Source: Campylobacter subantarcticus LMG 24377 (lineage in GTDB: Bacteria; Campylobacterota; Campylobacteria; Campylobacterales; Campylobacteraceae). Taken from it: 64,000 nucleotides of DNA. The notes below the pieces were generated by a model, which saw only the letters and a list, made by a program, of their open reading frames with translations, was not told the origin of the DNA and searched no databases. The translations under genes and the position numbers were made by a program. Positions within the stretch are counted from its first letter, which is position 1, and each line of letters begins with the position of its first letter. The stretch covers positions 1,736,001 to 1,800,000 of the forward strand of contig NZ_CP007773.1 of assembly GCF_000816305.1 (NCBI RefSeq), in the 5' to 3' direction. Positions 20,355-31,600 of the stretch are shown piece by piece.

Positions 20355-20787
20355 TTATTGACCTTTCTTCTTGGAGTTTTAAAGCCGCATTTCTTGCTAA
20401 TTCATCACAACGTTCGTTTAACTCATGACCATTGTGCGCCTTGATCCAAAAAGCAGTTATTTTATGATCTTTGGCTACATTTAAATACTCTTTCCAAAGA
20501 TCAATATTTTTTTTACCTTTAAAGTCTTTTTTTAACCAACCTTCAAGCCATTCATTAATACTTTGCACCATTAAATTTGAATCAGTATAAAGCTTAATCT
20601 CACAAGGTTCTTTCAAAGCCTTTAAAGCCTCGATAATAGCCATTAATTCCATACGATTATTTGTTGTATTCTCACAAGCCCCGCTTTGTTCTTTTTGATG
20701 ATTTTTATAAGTTAAAACATAAGCCCACCCTCCAAAACCAGGGTTGTTTAAACAAGAACCATCAGTATAAATTTCAATACTTTTCAA
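20347..20787 (-). CDS. rnhA: Ribonuclease HI
   Basis: The 146-residue RNase H fold keeps the four catalytic carboxylates: Asp9 in [11 protein letters not shown], Glu47 in NNRMELMAI, Asp69 in LYTDSNLM and Asp128 in ERCDELARN. It removes RNA from RNA-DNA hybrids. It overlaps the TPR gene by 4 bp upstream and rnc by 8 bp downstream. Confidence 0.97.
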   Translation of the reverse strand: MKSIEIYTDGSCLNNPGFGGWAYVLTYKNHQKEQSGACENTTNNRMELMAIIEALKALKEPCEIKLYTDSNLMVQSINEWLEGWLKKDFKGKKNIDLWKEYLNVAKDHKITAFWIKAHNGHELNERCDELARNAALKLQEERSINA

Positions 20788-21746
20788 GCTTTTACCTCAT
20801 AATAAATCTCACATGTGCCAAATTCATAACAAAATGGACAATGGTAAAAAAACAAAGGACTTTGATTTTTACAATTATTGCACACATAAGTAAAACTAAG
20901 ATTTACACTTAGCTTATTATCGTTTAAAATTTTTAAAATTTTTAATTTATGATTTTTGATAGAAATAGCTTTGGTGCTTAAATTTTTTGCATAAAAAAAC
21001 TCATGGTATTTTTCATCTTCAAGATTAAGCGGACTTTTGCACTCATTAAGCAAATCAATGACATTTTCAAACTGAGGCATTTGAGTAAGTTTATCTTTAT
21101 AATACAAAAAGCAAAGTCTTAAAATATACTCATTATCCTTGCTCAAAGCTAAAATTTCTTTTAGTTTTTGTTCTTGCTTTTTAGAGCTTGCTTGAATTTT
21201 TAAAGCCTTAACTAATGCTTTTTCTGCATATATATTTTCTCCTAGCTCAAACAAACACTCCAATACATCTAAAACTTTATCGTAATCTTTAAGTTTAAAA
21301 TATACAATTTTTAAAAGTTTCAAGCTTTCTTTATTGCGTGCTTTAATTTTTAAGGCATTCAACAAAGCTTCCACGCTACGCTCTAAAAATCCCGCCTTGA
21401 GATAAACCTGTGCTAACGAAAAAAATATAAATTCTTTCTGACTTGCTTCGCTTGATTTTTGTAAAGCAATGAGATAAATTCCCACCGCTTTTTCAAATTC
21501 GCCACTTTTGGTAAAAATTTGTGCTAAAAAATTTAAATTTTCTATGCTTAGATTAGCGTTTTTTAAAATTTGCTGATGGGTAGAGTTGATTTCAAATTTT
21601 TTAACAAAACGATCAAGCTTGCTTTTTTGATCTTTATTTGCAAAAAAACTCCATATATAGTGCGAACTAGCAACAACAAAAATCAATACAGTTAGCACAA
21701 TAAGACCAAATAAAGGATCGCGGTATTCTACAAAGAAAAAATCCAT
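20784..21746 (-). CDS. Membrane-anchored TPR protein with C-terminal zinc ribbon (LapB/YciM-like layout)
   Basis: The 320-residue protein has one N-terminal transmembrane helix (about 12-34), several tetratricopeptide-type repeats (about 50-250), and a C-terminal rubredoxin-like ribbon with cysteine pairs CNNC (289-292) and CPFC (303-306). This is the domain order of LapB/YciM, the lipopolysaccharide assembly regulator that works with FtsH in E. coli. Sequence identity to LapB is not evident by eye, so the functional transfer is tentative. It is the first gene of the rnhA-rnc-aroC operon and is divergent from dnaG. Confidence 0.72.
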   Translation of the reverse strand: MDFFFVEYRDPLFGLIVLTVLIFVVASSHYIWSFFANKDQKSKLDRFVKKFEINSTHQQILKNANLSIENLNFLAQIFTKSGEFEKAVGIYLIALQKSSEASQKEFIFFSLAQVYLKAGFLERSVEALLNALKIKARNKESLKLLKIVYFKLKDYDKVLDVLECLFELGENIYAEKALVKALKIQASSKKQEQKLKEILALSKDNEYILRLCFLYYKDKLTQMPQFENVIDLLNECKSPLNLEDEKYHEFFYAKNLSTKAISIKNHKLKILKILNDNKLSVNLSFTYVCNNCKNQSPLFFYHCPFCYEFGTCEIYYEVKA

Positions 21747-21821
21747 AATCTTACAACTTTAACTTTCAAATTTATAACAATTATAGCTAAATGCTTATAT
21801 AATTTTCTTTAAGGTTTAAAG

Positions 21822-23609
21822 ATGATAGAACAAGCAAGTATAGAACAACTTTTACAAAAAACAGATATAGTTGATATTATAGCTCATTATGTTGAAGTGA
21901 AAAAACAAGGCTCTAGCTATGTGTGCGTTTGTCCTTTTCATGATGATAAAAATCCTAGTATGCACATCAACTCTGTGAAAGGATTTTATCACTGTTTTGC
22001 ATGCAAAGCAGGAGGTAATGTTTTTAAATTTGTAATGGACTATGAAAAATTAAACTTTGTAGAAGCAGTGGAAAAAGTTGCCTCTTGGAGTAATTTCTCA
22101 CTAACTTACACCTCGCAAAAACAAGACAATAAAAAATCTATCATTCATATATTACCCACTCTTAATGCCTTTTATAAGCAAAATTTATCAAAAAACAAAG
22201 AAGCCCTTGCTTATCTTTATAAAAGAGGTTTGAATGATGAGGATATTAGAGCTTTTGAACTAGGTTTTGCGCCAAGTTCTAATGAGACACTAAGACTATT
22301 ACAAAATGAGCAAATTACCCAAGAGGAAGCTTTAGAAGTAGGCGCGATAAAACAAAATGATAATGGGGTTTATGCAAGCTTTATCAACCGCATTACTTTT
22401 AGCATTTATGATCATAAAAATTTACTCATAGGTTTTGGCGGTAGAACTCTAGATGAAGCTAATATGGCAAAATACGTCAACTCACCTCAAAGCAAACTCT
22501 TTGACAAATCACGTGTTTTTTACGCACTTAATTTAGCAAAAGATGCGATTTACAAACAAAAAGAAATGATAATATGCGAAGGCTATATGGATGCCATAGC
22601 ATTTCACAAGGCAGGTTTTAAAAATGCTGTAGCGGTTTTAGGAACTGCTTTAGGAGAACATCATATACCTTTAATCAAACGATTTGAAGCAAGAGTGATT
22701 TTATGTTTTGATAATGACAACGCAGGACTAAATGCTGCGGTACGTTCAGCGCATTTGCTAAGTTTGGCAAAAATTGATGGAAAAGTAGTTTTAATAGAAG
22801 GCGGAAAGGATCCTGCTGAACTAGTCGCTACCCATCAAGAAAAACTACTTTTTAATATCTTAGAAAAAGGTTTGGAGTTAGGAGAATTCTACATAAGAAG
22901 TTTGATTTCAGGGTTTGATCTAAACTCTGCACTGAGTAAGCAAAAAGCTTTAGAAGAAGTACAAAAATACACTTTTAATCTTGAGCCTTTAATAGCTAAT
23001 TCTTATACTACTTTAGTGGCAAATCTTTTGGGCGTAAATATCACAGATATTAAACTTTCTAAAAATACAAGAAAAAATTTTACCCTATCAACCCCAGCTA
23101 GACAGAATAAAATCAACAATATAAGCGAGTTAGAGCTTTTAAAATTTTTATATGAAAATAATGGAACCATAGGGCTTTTTAAACTTTTAAGTACAAAAGA
23201 ATATTTTTTACATCAAGATATTACTAAAGCTATTTTAGAGCAAAAAAACTTTGAAGATCCTAACATAAGAGAGCTTTATGAATTTGAAAATATTAAAAAC
23301 TTAAGCAATTTAGAAGAATTTTTATATGCTATTTGCAAGATCAACCTTGCATATTTTAATAAACTAAAAAGTTTAAATTTAAAACAAGCTTTTAAAAAAC
23401 AGATTTACAATTTACTCAATCAAAATTTAGAAAAAATCAAAAAAAGCTATCAAAATGATGAAGTTTTTTTAAACCATTTGATAGAAGTTTTAAAATGTGT
23501 GCATTTTTTAGATGATGAGGACAGTTTGGAATTATTTTTAAATAGACTACAAAAAAATATCAAAGATAAAAAAGCAATTCATTATAACTTTGAAGAAGAA
23601 GTTTTTTAA
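21822..23609 (+). CDS. dnaG: DNA primase
   Basis: The 595-residue protein has the CHC2 zinc finger (Cys37, His40, Cys58, Cys61 in CPFH and CFAC), a primase core, and a Toprim domain with ICEGYMDAIAFHKAG and CFDNDNAGLNA holding the catalytic acids. A less conserved helical C-terminal part (about 430-595) should bind the DnaB helicase. It synthesises RNA primers for replication. A short divergent region separates it from the TPR gene. Confidence 0.96.
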   Translation: MIEQASIEQLLQKTDIVDIIAHYVEVKKQGSSYVCVCPFHDDKNPSMHINSVKGFYHCFACKAGGNVFKFVMDYEKLNFVEAVEKVASWSNFSLTYTSQKQDNKKSIIHILPTLNAFYKQNLSKNKEALAYLYKRGLNDEDIRAFELGFAPSSNETLRLLQNEQITQEEALEVGAIKQNDNGVYASFINRITFSIYDHKNLLIGFGGRTLDEANMAKYVNSPQSKLFDKSRVFYALNLAKDAIYKQKEMIICEGYMDAIAFHKAGFKNAVAVLGTALGEHHIPLIKRFEARVILCFDNDNAGLNAAVRSAHLLSLAKIDGKVVLIEGGKDPAELVATHQEKLLFNILEKGLELGEFYIRSLISGFDLNSALSKQKALEEVQKYTFNLEPLIANSYTTLVANLLGVNITDIKLSKNTRKNFTLSTPARQNKINNISELELLKFLYENNGTIGLFKLLSTKEYFLHQDITKAILEQKNFEDPNIRELYEFENIKNLSNLEEFLYAICKINLAYFNKLKSLNLKQAFKKQIYNLLNQNLEKIKKSYQNDEVFLNHLIEVLKCVHFLDDEDSLELFLNRLQKNIKDKKAIHYNFEEEVF

Positions 23610-23674
23610 ACAAAAACTTGCGCAAAAATTAAAAAATATTCATTACAATATGCCAAAAATTTAGAAAGGAAAAA

Positions 23675-24658
23675 ATGAAAGCATTAGCACTTTTTAGTGG
23701 TGGGCTTGATTCTATGCTTGCTATAAAACTCATAAGTTCTCAAGGTATAGAAGTAAAAGCTTTAAATATCAATATAGGCTTTGGTGGTACAAGTGATAAA
23801 AGCGAACTCATGGCGAAACGCGCTGCTATGGCAGGAGCTAGTTTTGAGATGATAGATATGAGAAATGCGTATCTACAAGAAGTTTTATTTAACCCTCAAT
23901 ATGGATATGGAAAGCATTTTAACCCTTGTATAGATTGTCATGCTTTTATGTTTAAAACTGCTCTTTCTATGTTAAAAGATGAAAATGCAAGTTTTATCAT
24001 CACAGGAGAAGTGATTGGCCAACGCCCAATGAGCCAAAGAAATGATGCTATGGCAAAGGTTAAAAAACTAGCACTTGATGAAGAAGATTTGATCTTGCGT
24101 CCAATGTGTGCTAAAAATTTACCTTTAACTAAACCTGAGCGCGAGGGTTGGGTTGATAGAGAAAAGTTAGAAAACATAAGTGGAAGAAGTAGAAAAAAAC
24201 AACTTGAACTAGCTGCCAAATTTGGTTTTGAAGATTTTGAAAGTCCAGGTGGTGGTTGTTTGCTTACGCTTGAGAGTTTTTCAAATAAAATCAAAGATTT
24301 CATTCAATTTGATAAAAATATGCAAGTTAATGATGCTCAACTTTTAAAATACGGACGCCACTTAAGACTTCCAAATGGCTCTAAAATGATAGTGGGTAGA
24401 AATGAGTTAGAAAATCAATTTTTAAAAGAGCTTAAAACTGAAAAATATGAAGAATTAAAGTTATTTGATTTAGTCGGTGCTTATTCTTTAGTAGATGAAA
24501 ACATTCATTCACAAGATCTTGAACTTGCTCTAAGTGTAGCACTAACTTATGCTAAAACTCAAAATAATACAAAATACAAAATAGGCTTTAAAGATAAAAT
24601 TTTCCAAAGTATGGCTTTTGAAGATAAAAATAAAATTCAAGCATATTTTATAAATTAA
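23675..24658 (+). CDS. PP-loop ATP pyrophosphatase, ThiI/MnmA-like putative tRNA sulfurtransferase
   Basis: The 327-residue protein begins with the PP-loop SGGLDS (8-13), which binds ATP for adenylation. Cysteines in NPCIDC (Cys85, Cys88) and GGGC (Cys195), together with the SPGGGCLLT segment, resemble tRNA-thiolating enzymes that use a catalytic cysteine pair or an Fe-S cluster. The C-terminal 100 residues form a separate domain (KYGRHLRLPNGSKMIVGRN). A role in tRNA sulfur modification is likely but the product is not known. It has its own ribosome site (GAAAGGA) and a strong terminator. Confidence 0.7.
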   Translation: MKALALFSGGLDSMLAIKLISSQGIEVKALNINIGFGGTSDKSELMAKRAAMAGASFEMIDMRNAYLQEVLFNPQYGYGKHFNPCIDCHAFMFKTALSMLKDENASFIITGEVIGQRPMSQRNDAMAKVKKLALDEEDLILRPMCAKNLPLTKPEREGWVDREKLENISGRSRKKQLELAAKFGFEDFESPGGGCLLTLESFSNKIKDFIQFDKNMQVNDAQLLKYGRHLRLPNGSKMIVGRNELENQFLKELKTEKYEELKLFDLVGAYSLVDENIHSQDLELALSVALTYAKTQNNTKYKIGFKDKIFQSMAFEDKNKIQAYFIN

Positions 24659-24683
24659 ACTACCCTTCAAAGGGTAGTTTTTT
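24657..24683 (+). terminator. Intrinsic terminator after the PP-loop gene
   Basis: A 9-bp stem AAACTACCC / GGGTAGTTT with loop TTCAAA is followed by TTT. It separates the plus-strand gene from the minus-strand chemoreceptor pseudogene. Confidence 0.88.
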
Positions 24684-26298
24684 AGAATTTCTTTCCTCTA
24701 ACCTCTGCTACAATATCAGCTGACATAGAATCAACTTCATTTGCTACAGAATTAGTCGCATGAGCAATTTGTGAGTTTTCTTTAGTTAAACCATCTATTT
24801 CTAAAACAGATTGATTAATTTGTGAAATTCCTAAAGCTTGTTCTTTAATACTTTCACCCATTTCATTAATAGATTGAACCAAGATATTAGTATTTGCTTC
24901 AATCTCACCCAAAGACTTTTGAGTTCTTTCTACTAGATTTCTAACTTCATCAGCAACAACAATAAAGCCACGTCCGTGTTCACCTGCACGTGCAGCTTCA
25001 ATAGCAGCATTTAATGCAAGTAGGTTGATATCTCTAATCACATCGGTTACATCTTTAATATCACTACTTTGTTTAATAACTTCTTCAGTTCTTGCTGTAA
25101 CCGCATTCATAGATGCGCTCATCTCTTCAACTGCTGCTGCTGCACTTTCTTGTAAAGAATCAGCTTGTTTTTGTGCACCATATTAAGTTTTAAAACTCTT
25201 TCTTTAACGCATTAGTCTTAATTTGAAGTATTTTTCTAATCTCTTTACCCTCAGCATTGAGTGATTTTTCTATTTCACCTTCTGCATTTTTAAGTTTATC
25301 TGAAAAATCAAAATTTTGAAAACTAGTAAAAACCCTCTATTTCATTTAAGTCTTTACTGATTTTCATTTGTATATCTTCAAGCATTTTATTCAATACTTC
25401 TTTAAGCTCTACAAGTTTTGGATTTACCAGATTAGCTTCTATTTTTTGAATAAAATGTCATTTTTCTATATCACAAGATACTTCTAAGATATTTTGCACA
25501 GTTATATCATCTTTTTCTAAGCATGTATGAACATATTGAACATTATCATTAATACCATTTTTCCAAGCTCATCATTATATCTAGGTGTTAAAATTTCAAC
25601 AATTGAAGCTTCATCAATATTTTGTGCATTTTTATTAATATCTGTAATTTTTTAGTTACAAAATCTATATTAGGATGTGTAGCTATAATAGCTCCATTAG
25701 ATAACAATATTCTTCTATCACCTTCATACACAGTTCTAAAAGAATTGTTAAAATCATTAGCTAGTATTTGCATATCAAATATCATACTCAATATTTTACC
25801 ATTTTTATCAACAAAAGATAAACTAAATTTTATATCCATTCATAATATGCTTAATATCTCTTAGCGAAGTTATATCGCTATTTACTTTCATTACTTTAAT
25901 GTCACCTGATCTTAAAACATCCAAATCTTTCATCAAAACTATAAATTCATTATTGTTTGTAAAATATTTATCACCCAATCCCATATTATTGTAAACTAAA
26001 TCATCTTTTAAATAATAATGTCCATAAGCAATTGTGGGATTTGCATCTATAGTCTCACCAAGAATATTTTCTATTCTTTTTTCAGTTAAAAAAATTTTTG
26101 AGCTCCAATAGCAGAAGCAAAAAATGATTTAATAGCAGCCTCAGCAAAATTGGTATAACAAAATATAGATATAATCAATGTTTTTTTCAATTTGTTGAGT
26201 TAAAATATTCGTAGATTTTCGTGTAATCAGTAAAGATAACCCCGTTAAATAACAACAATAACAATAACCTTGGCACTAAGTTTCAATTGCTTCCACAT
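24682..26298 (-). pseudogene. Methyl-accepting chemotaxis protein, disrupted by many frameshifts
   Basis: On minus, an ATG at 26298 preceded by AGGAGTATTGCA starts MWKQLKLSAKVIVIVV, a membrane-helix start as in Campylobacter Tlp receptors. It stops at once. Receptor-like pieces then appear in changing frames: RKSTNILTQQ, a dCache ligand-binding part (ENILGETIDANPTIAYGHYY, FSLSFVDKNGKILSMIFDMQ), helical linker pieces, and an intact signalling tip from 25122 to 24682 with DVTDVIRDINLLALNAAIEA. Stops and frameshifts lie near 26245, 26165, 26100, 25835, 25655, 25560, 25455, 25335 and 25190. The 146-residue signalling remnant lacks the membrane and sensor parts and is unlikely to work. Confidence 0.88.
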
Positions 26299-26432
26299 TG
26301 CAATACTCCTTTAAAAATATTTTCACAATTATAAATAACTATTATTAAAAATTAAAAAAATAATATTTTGCTCAAATAATTATAAGATGGAGGAAAATGA
26401 GTTTTTTATAAAATAAATTATGGTAATTTTAT

Positions 26433-28637
26433 TTAATATATATTAAATATTACAAAATCACTAACTCCTCTCTGACTGATTATATTAAGACTATATTTGC
26501 CTTTTTTTAAATCTAAAGATAAAAAATCTTCCACACCTTCATGAATCAATTCCTGATTTAAATACCAAAATAATTTTTCTTTTTTTGGGTTAAAAAGTTT
26601 TACAATCAATTTTTGTTTTTGCTTGAAATCTTTAGGCAAAACGATGTTTAAATGATTCAATGGATATAAAATTTTAAATTTTTCACTTGTATTTTGAATG
26701 GTTTGTTTTTCTTTTGCAAAAAATGATTGTGCATTTGAAGGTAAATTTAAAACGACCTTTTTCTTTGCATGAATAAAGTCCTTATCCAAGGAATTAACTT
26801 CTTTTCCATCATATACAAATACTTCTTTTAATAGCGGAGAAACTCTTAACACATTAGCACTTTGAGGATAAAGTACTTCTTTATAACCAAAACCATGCTT
26901 ATATCGATAAGCTGTTTGATTTTCTATCTTGATCGAAATCAAATCACCAGGTTGATCAAACTCCAAATTCATATCATCAAGCAAAGATAAAAGCTCGAAA
27001 AATAACTCACCTGCAACATTCACTCCGTATAAATTTGTATTTGCTTCGCCACTAAAATTACCCACCCAAACACCTAAAGTGTATTTTGGAGATGTTCCTA
27101 TAGCCCATGCATCCTTTCTACCATAGCTTGTACCAGTTTTCCACGATACAACTATGTTAGAATCATATTGCTTTAACCCTGCTCTATCTAAGCCTTTTAA
27201 AACTTGCAAGGTTAAAAAACTTGCACCGCTACTGATTATTTTTTTGCTTTCTTTATGATAAGCATTTTCTTCGTATAAAAGCTCATTAAAACTTCCATAA
27301 TTTCCAAGCCCCAAATAAAGTTTAAGCATATCCTCCAAGCTAAATTCTTTTGTCCCCAAAATTAAAGAAAGTCCGTATTTTTTAAAATTACCATCATTAA
27401 ATTTTAAAATATCTTTGAGTTTAAAAAAGAATTTTTCATAACCATACTCTAAAAGCAAATTTACAAAAGGAATATTAAGTGACTTTTGTAAAGATTCTCT
27501 TGCGCTAATTAAACCATGGTATTTTTTATTTGCATTTTGCGGTGCAAAATTAGAAAAAAATGTAGGCACATCAAGCAATAAAGAATCAGGCACTATAAAC
27601 CCCTCGTCTATAGCAAAAGCAAAAAGCAATGGTTTTAAAACAGATCCGACACTACGTTTTGCTATGACTCCATCAATCTGACCAAAATTTTCAAAGTCAC
27701 AAAAATCATTCGAACCCACATAGGCTAAAATTTTACTGCTTTTAGTATCAGCAAGCAAGATGGCTAAATTTTTTATACCTTTTTGCTGCAGTTTGTATGC
27801 ATATTCTTTCGCTTTATCTTCAAACCGAATTTGAATGTTTTTATCTATACTCGAAACAACTCTTTCCTTGTTGACTAAAAGTCTTCGGGCTAAATGAGCT
27901 GCTATGTTTTTTCTTGGTTTAAAAGTGGGAAGTTTTTCCGCCTTTGCAAGATTTAAGATGTCTTGAGAAAAATACCCCTTTTTAAAAAGTCTATCAAGCA
28001 AGGCATTGCGTTTTTTCAAAAGCTTATCTTTATTTTTTTCAAGATTAATCAAACCGGGATTATTTGGAAGCACCGCAAGCAAAGCCGCTTCGCTCCAAGT
28101 GAGGTTTTTTAAATCTTTTTCAAAGTAAAATAAACCAGCACTTGCGACACCAATTAGATTTCCACCATAAGGAGCATTATTCAAATAAAATCTTAAAATT
28201 TCATCTTTACTATAAAAACTTTCTAAAGCAAAAGCCTTGATAACTTCATTAAATTTATTAAAATATGTACGTTTATTTTGCTCTAAAAGTTTAATAGTCT
28301 GCATAGAAATGGTGCTTGCGCCACTTCTTTTGCTTGAAAAAAGATTATTTTTAAATGCTCTTACAAGCGCTAAAAAATCCACCCCATAATGAGAATAAAA
28401 GTTTTTATCTTCATATAAAACCACCGCGCTTTTTAGTTTTTGTGGTATAAATTCACTTTCTAGATGCCATTGTTCATTAGGATCTAAAAACACGCTAAGA
28501 AGCTCTTTGTTTTTATCCAACAAAACCTTACTATAAGTCCCTTTAAATAAATCCTTGCTATCAAAACTAAAATAAACCAAACCTATATAAAAACACAGGC
28601 TTAAAACACATAATGCAAGGCTTATTTTGACTTTCAC
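26433..28637 (-). CDS. pbpC: Penicillin-binding protein 1C
   Basis: The 734-residue bifunctional peptidoglycan enzyme has an N-terminal anchor (about 5-24), a glycosyltransferase domain with Glu76 in YEDKNFYSHYGVD and SGASTISMQ, and a transpeptidase domain with Ser332 in SVLK, SLN (386-388) and KTG (500-502). A C-terminal beta-rich domain follows (about 630-734), as in PBP1C. It polymerises and cross-links peptidoglycan in the periplasm. Its ATG overlaps the end of the alpha-2-macroglobulin gene by 4 bp, the pairing known from E. coli yfhM-pbpC. Confidence 0.93.
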   Translation of the reverse strand: MKVKISLALCVLSLCFYIGLVYFSFDSKDLFKGTYSKVLLDKNKELLSVFLDPNEQWHLESEFIPQKLKSAVVLYEDKNFYSHYGVDFLALVRAFKNNLFSSKRSGASTISMQTIKLLEQNKRTYFNKFNEVIKAFALESFYSKDEILRFYLNNAPYGGNLIGVASAGLFYFEKDLKNLTWSEAALLAVLPNNPGLINLEKNKDKLLKKRNALLDRLFKKGYFSQDILNLAKAEKLPTFKPRKNIAAHLARRLLVNKERVVSSIDKNIQIRFEDKAKEYAYKLQQKGIKNLAILLADTKSSKILAYVGSNDFCDFENFGQIDGVIAKRSVGSVLKPLLFAFAIDEGFIVPDSLLLDVPTFFSNFAPQNANKKYHGLISARESLQKSLNIPFVNLLLEYGYEKFFFKLKDILKFNDGNFKKYGLSLILGTKEFSLEDMLKLYLGLGNYGSFNELLYEENAYHKESKKIISSGASFLTLQVLKGLDRAGLKQYDSNIVVSWKTGTSYGRKDAWAIGTSPKYTLGVWVGNFSGEANTNLYGVNVAGELFFELLSLLDDMNLEFDQPGDLISIKIENQTAYRYKHGFGYKEVLYPQSANVLRVSPLLKEVFVYDGKEVNSLDKDFIHAKKKVVLNLPSNAQSFFAKEKQTIQNTSEKFKILYPLNHLNIVLPKDFKQKQKLIVKLFNPKKEKLFWYLNQELIHEGVEDFLSLDLKKGKYSLNIISQRGVSDFVIFNIY

Positions 28638-31600
28638 TGCACCACTTTAACTCTTTTACTCTCACTTAAAGCCTTATATGCATCATCATACATTGCCTCA
28701 GCATAAGCCCCGCTTAAAGTATATACACCTGGGGTTATAGCACTTAATTTTACAAAAAACTCTCTAGTTTCATCATGATGTAAAGGAAAGAAATACATAA
28801 TTTTATCATCTCTTATATCCATAAAGTCATAATAAGAATTTCTTACAAAATCGGGGGTATCTTCGCCCAAAAGATCATGCACGACCTCCCACCCACTTGG
28901 TAAAATTTGAGTTAATGCAAAATGAGAAGCACCTGGATAGTTTTTATTAGAAATTTTTAATTTCATATAGAAAATTTGAGAGCTTTTAATCGTATTTTCA
29001 TCGATTGTATTGCCATTTTCATCATAGAAACTTCTTTCTATATCTATACGCTGTCTAAAAGGTTCAGCAATACCCTTTTTAACGCCTTCTATGCCAAAAT
29101 GCACATAAGTGTCTTCTTTAGCCTCTATCAAAGCACCACCTTGATTAAATTCAAATTTTGCAAAAGATGAATCAAGCTTTTGATTTTCATGGTTGATTGT
29201 TAATTTTGCTTTAATGGTTTTAGAGACATTATCATCAAAACTATTGGCCAAAGCATATAAAGCATAGCCTATGCTTTGAGTGCTAAGCCAAGCATGACCT
29301 TCTAAAGTTTTTTTAATATCATCTAACAATGCATCGTTGTTTTTACCATAAATTATTTTATATGCATTTGCGATAATCGCTTCATCTCTTAAAAAAGACC
29401 CATAAGTATCAGCATAGCTATCTTTATTATCAGGTTTTGTGCTTAATTGTTGTGCTATATTTAACGCCACCTCATCAAAGCCTGCTAATTTATATGCTGC
29501 ACCAAGTTGCCAAAGACTTACATTATCCAAACTCTTCATATACGCTTCATCTTCATAAATAGCATTCATAATGCTTAAATTTGGCTCCTTGGCTAAAGCA
29601 AGCAAATATAAAGAATTGATTCTAATGTTTTTATTGCTTGTATTTTGAATGTATTTTTTTTCATAATCTAACCATGCTTTAAACATTCCATCGCTTACAT
29701 AATAGCCTCTTTCTTTAGCTAATATCATAAACATACCCGCATAATTACTTCCCCATGCATCAGAGTCTTTAAGCCCTTGCCAATAAGCAAACCCACCATT
29801 TGCTGTTTGAAAATTTGCATATTTTCCCAATAGCGCATTAATATTGTTGATATTTTTTTGTTCATTTGCTCCTTGATCAAGCTTTTGCAAAAAGAGTTGT
29901 GGTAAAACTGCTGAAGTGCTTTGCTCTATACAACCATAAGGATAATGTTGTAAATACTTTAATCTATGATTTATATTTAAAATAGGCTTAGAGCTCACAC
30001 TTAAAAATGCCACTGGGTTTATATAATCATCTTTGATTTCAAATTTCATAGAGCTATTGGCGGGAATTTTGTAAGAATTTCCCTCATACGTGATGGTGTT
30101 TAAAGGCTTAATATCAATTTGAGTATTTTGAGTATAAGTATAATTTTTTGCATTCAAGCTAAGTTGTATTTCTTCTACTCCGATCTTATTTGCATTTACT
30201 TTTACATTGATGTAAATATCTTTGGTTTTTTCACCTTTAAAATCAATCTTAATTTCGTTTTTATCAAAATTTATGAGAGAATTTTTAGCATTGAGTTTAA
30301 GTGTTGCACTTTGCACATCATCATCTACTTTAAACACTTGTACCAAAAATTTAAATTCATCATTGATTCTTAAGGATCTTGGTAAAGTTTCAAGCATTAC
30401 AGCAGGTGCGATAACTTGTATATTTTTATCAGCACTTCCAAAACCCACATCATTGTTTGCCACTACCATAACCCGAAGCGAACCCGAATAAGAAGGCATA
30501 TTAAATTTTACTTTTGCGTAGCCATTTTCATCACTTTGCATTGGCTCTTGAAACAAAACAACCGGCTTAAAGCGTCTTACCTTTTCATCATTTTTGCTTT
30601 TTTCCGCCCTTGAGCTTAATAAAACATCACCGCCTGTAGTCAATACCTTTGCAATATCTGAAGTATTTTTAGCAATGATTTTGTCATAAGTATCATATAT
30701 GCTCATATTAAAACGAATTTTTTGATAAAAATACTCCCAAATATCTGGCGTTTTAAACGCATTAACATCTAATAAACCCTCATCAACAATCGCTATAGTA
30801 TAAGTGTATTTTTGTTTGTTTTCGCTTTGAATTTCTACTTCAAAATCTTGCTTTGGCAAAACTTTACTAGGTGCTTTTATATCTAACTTAATTTTACTTT
30901 GCTCATCTGCTACTTTTAAAGCAAGTACACCAAAAAGTCTTAAAGCTCTATCATTTGTATATTGGTTGTAATCTTGAAGCAAAATAACACTAACATACAC
31001 ATTAGGTGTATATTCTTTTAAGATAGGAATTTCAACCTTAGTAGTATCTTCATGTGTATTTATTATAAAACGCTTTAGAACTTTTGTATTGTCATTTAAA
31101 GTTACAATAGCCTTTGCACCTTTGACACTTTCAAACTCTACCACGGCAATATCATTTGGATTGTATTCTTTTTTATCACTTTTTATTTTTAAAGAACTTA
31201 CAATATCTGCATTACTCGGGGCTCCAAAACTATTTACATAAAAAAATTCTCCCGTGCTTGTCTTTCCTTGTATGTCCTCAAGCTCTATAAACATCTCACC
31301 GTGATAATCTTTTGGATCAAATTCAATTTTAACTGGTTTGTTTTCACTTAAAACCACTCCTTGTGCTACTACTTGCGTATTTTTGTCTTTTTTTAACGAT
31401 TTTAAAAAATCATCATAATTATCATAATCCCACCACCATGAATAGCTATTTGCATAAATAGTGTATTTGATTTCTCTATTTGAAATTAGTTTTTCGTTTA
31501 AATCACTCACAATGGCTTCGAAATTAATTATTGAATTTGAGTTTAGATAACGATTTTCTAAGCGTTTTAATCCTACAAAATCATCATGCAAGATAATTTG

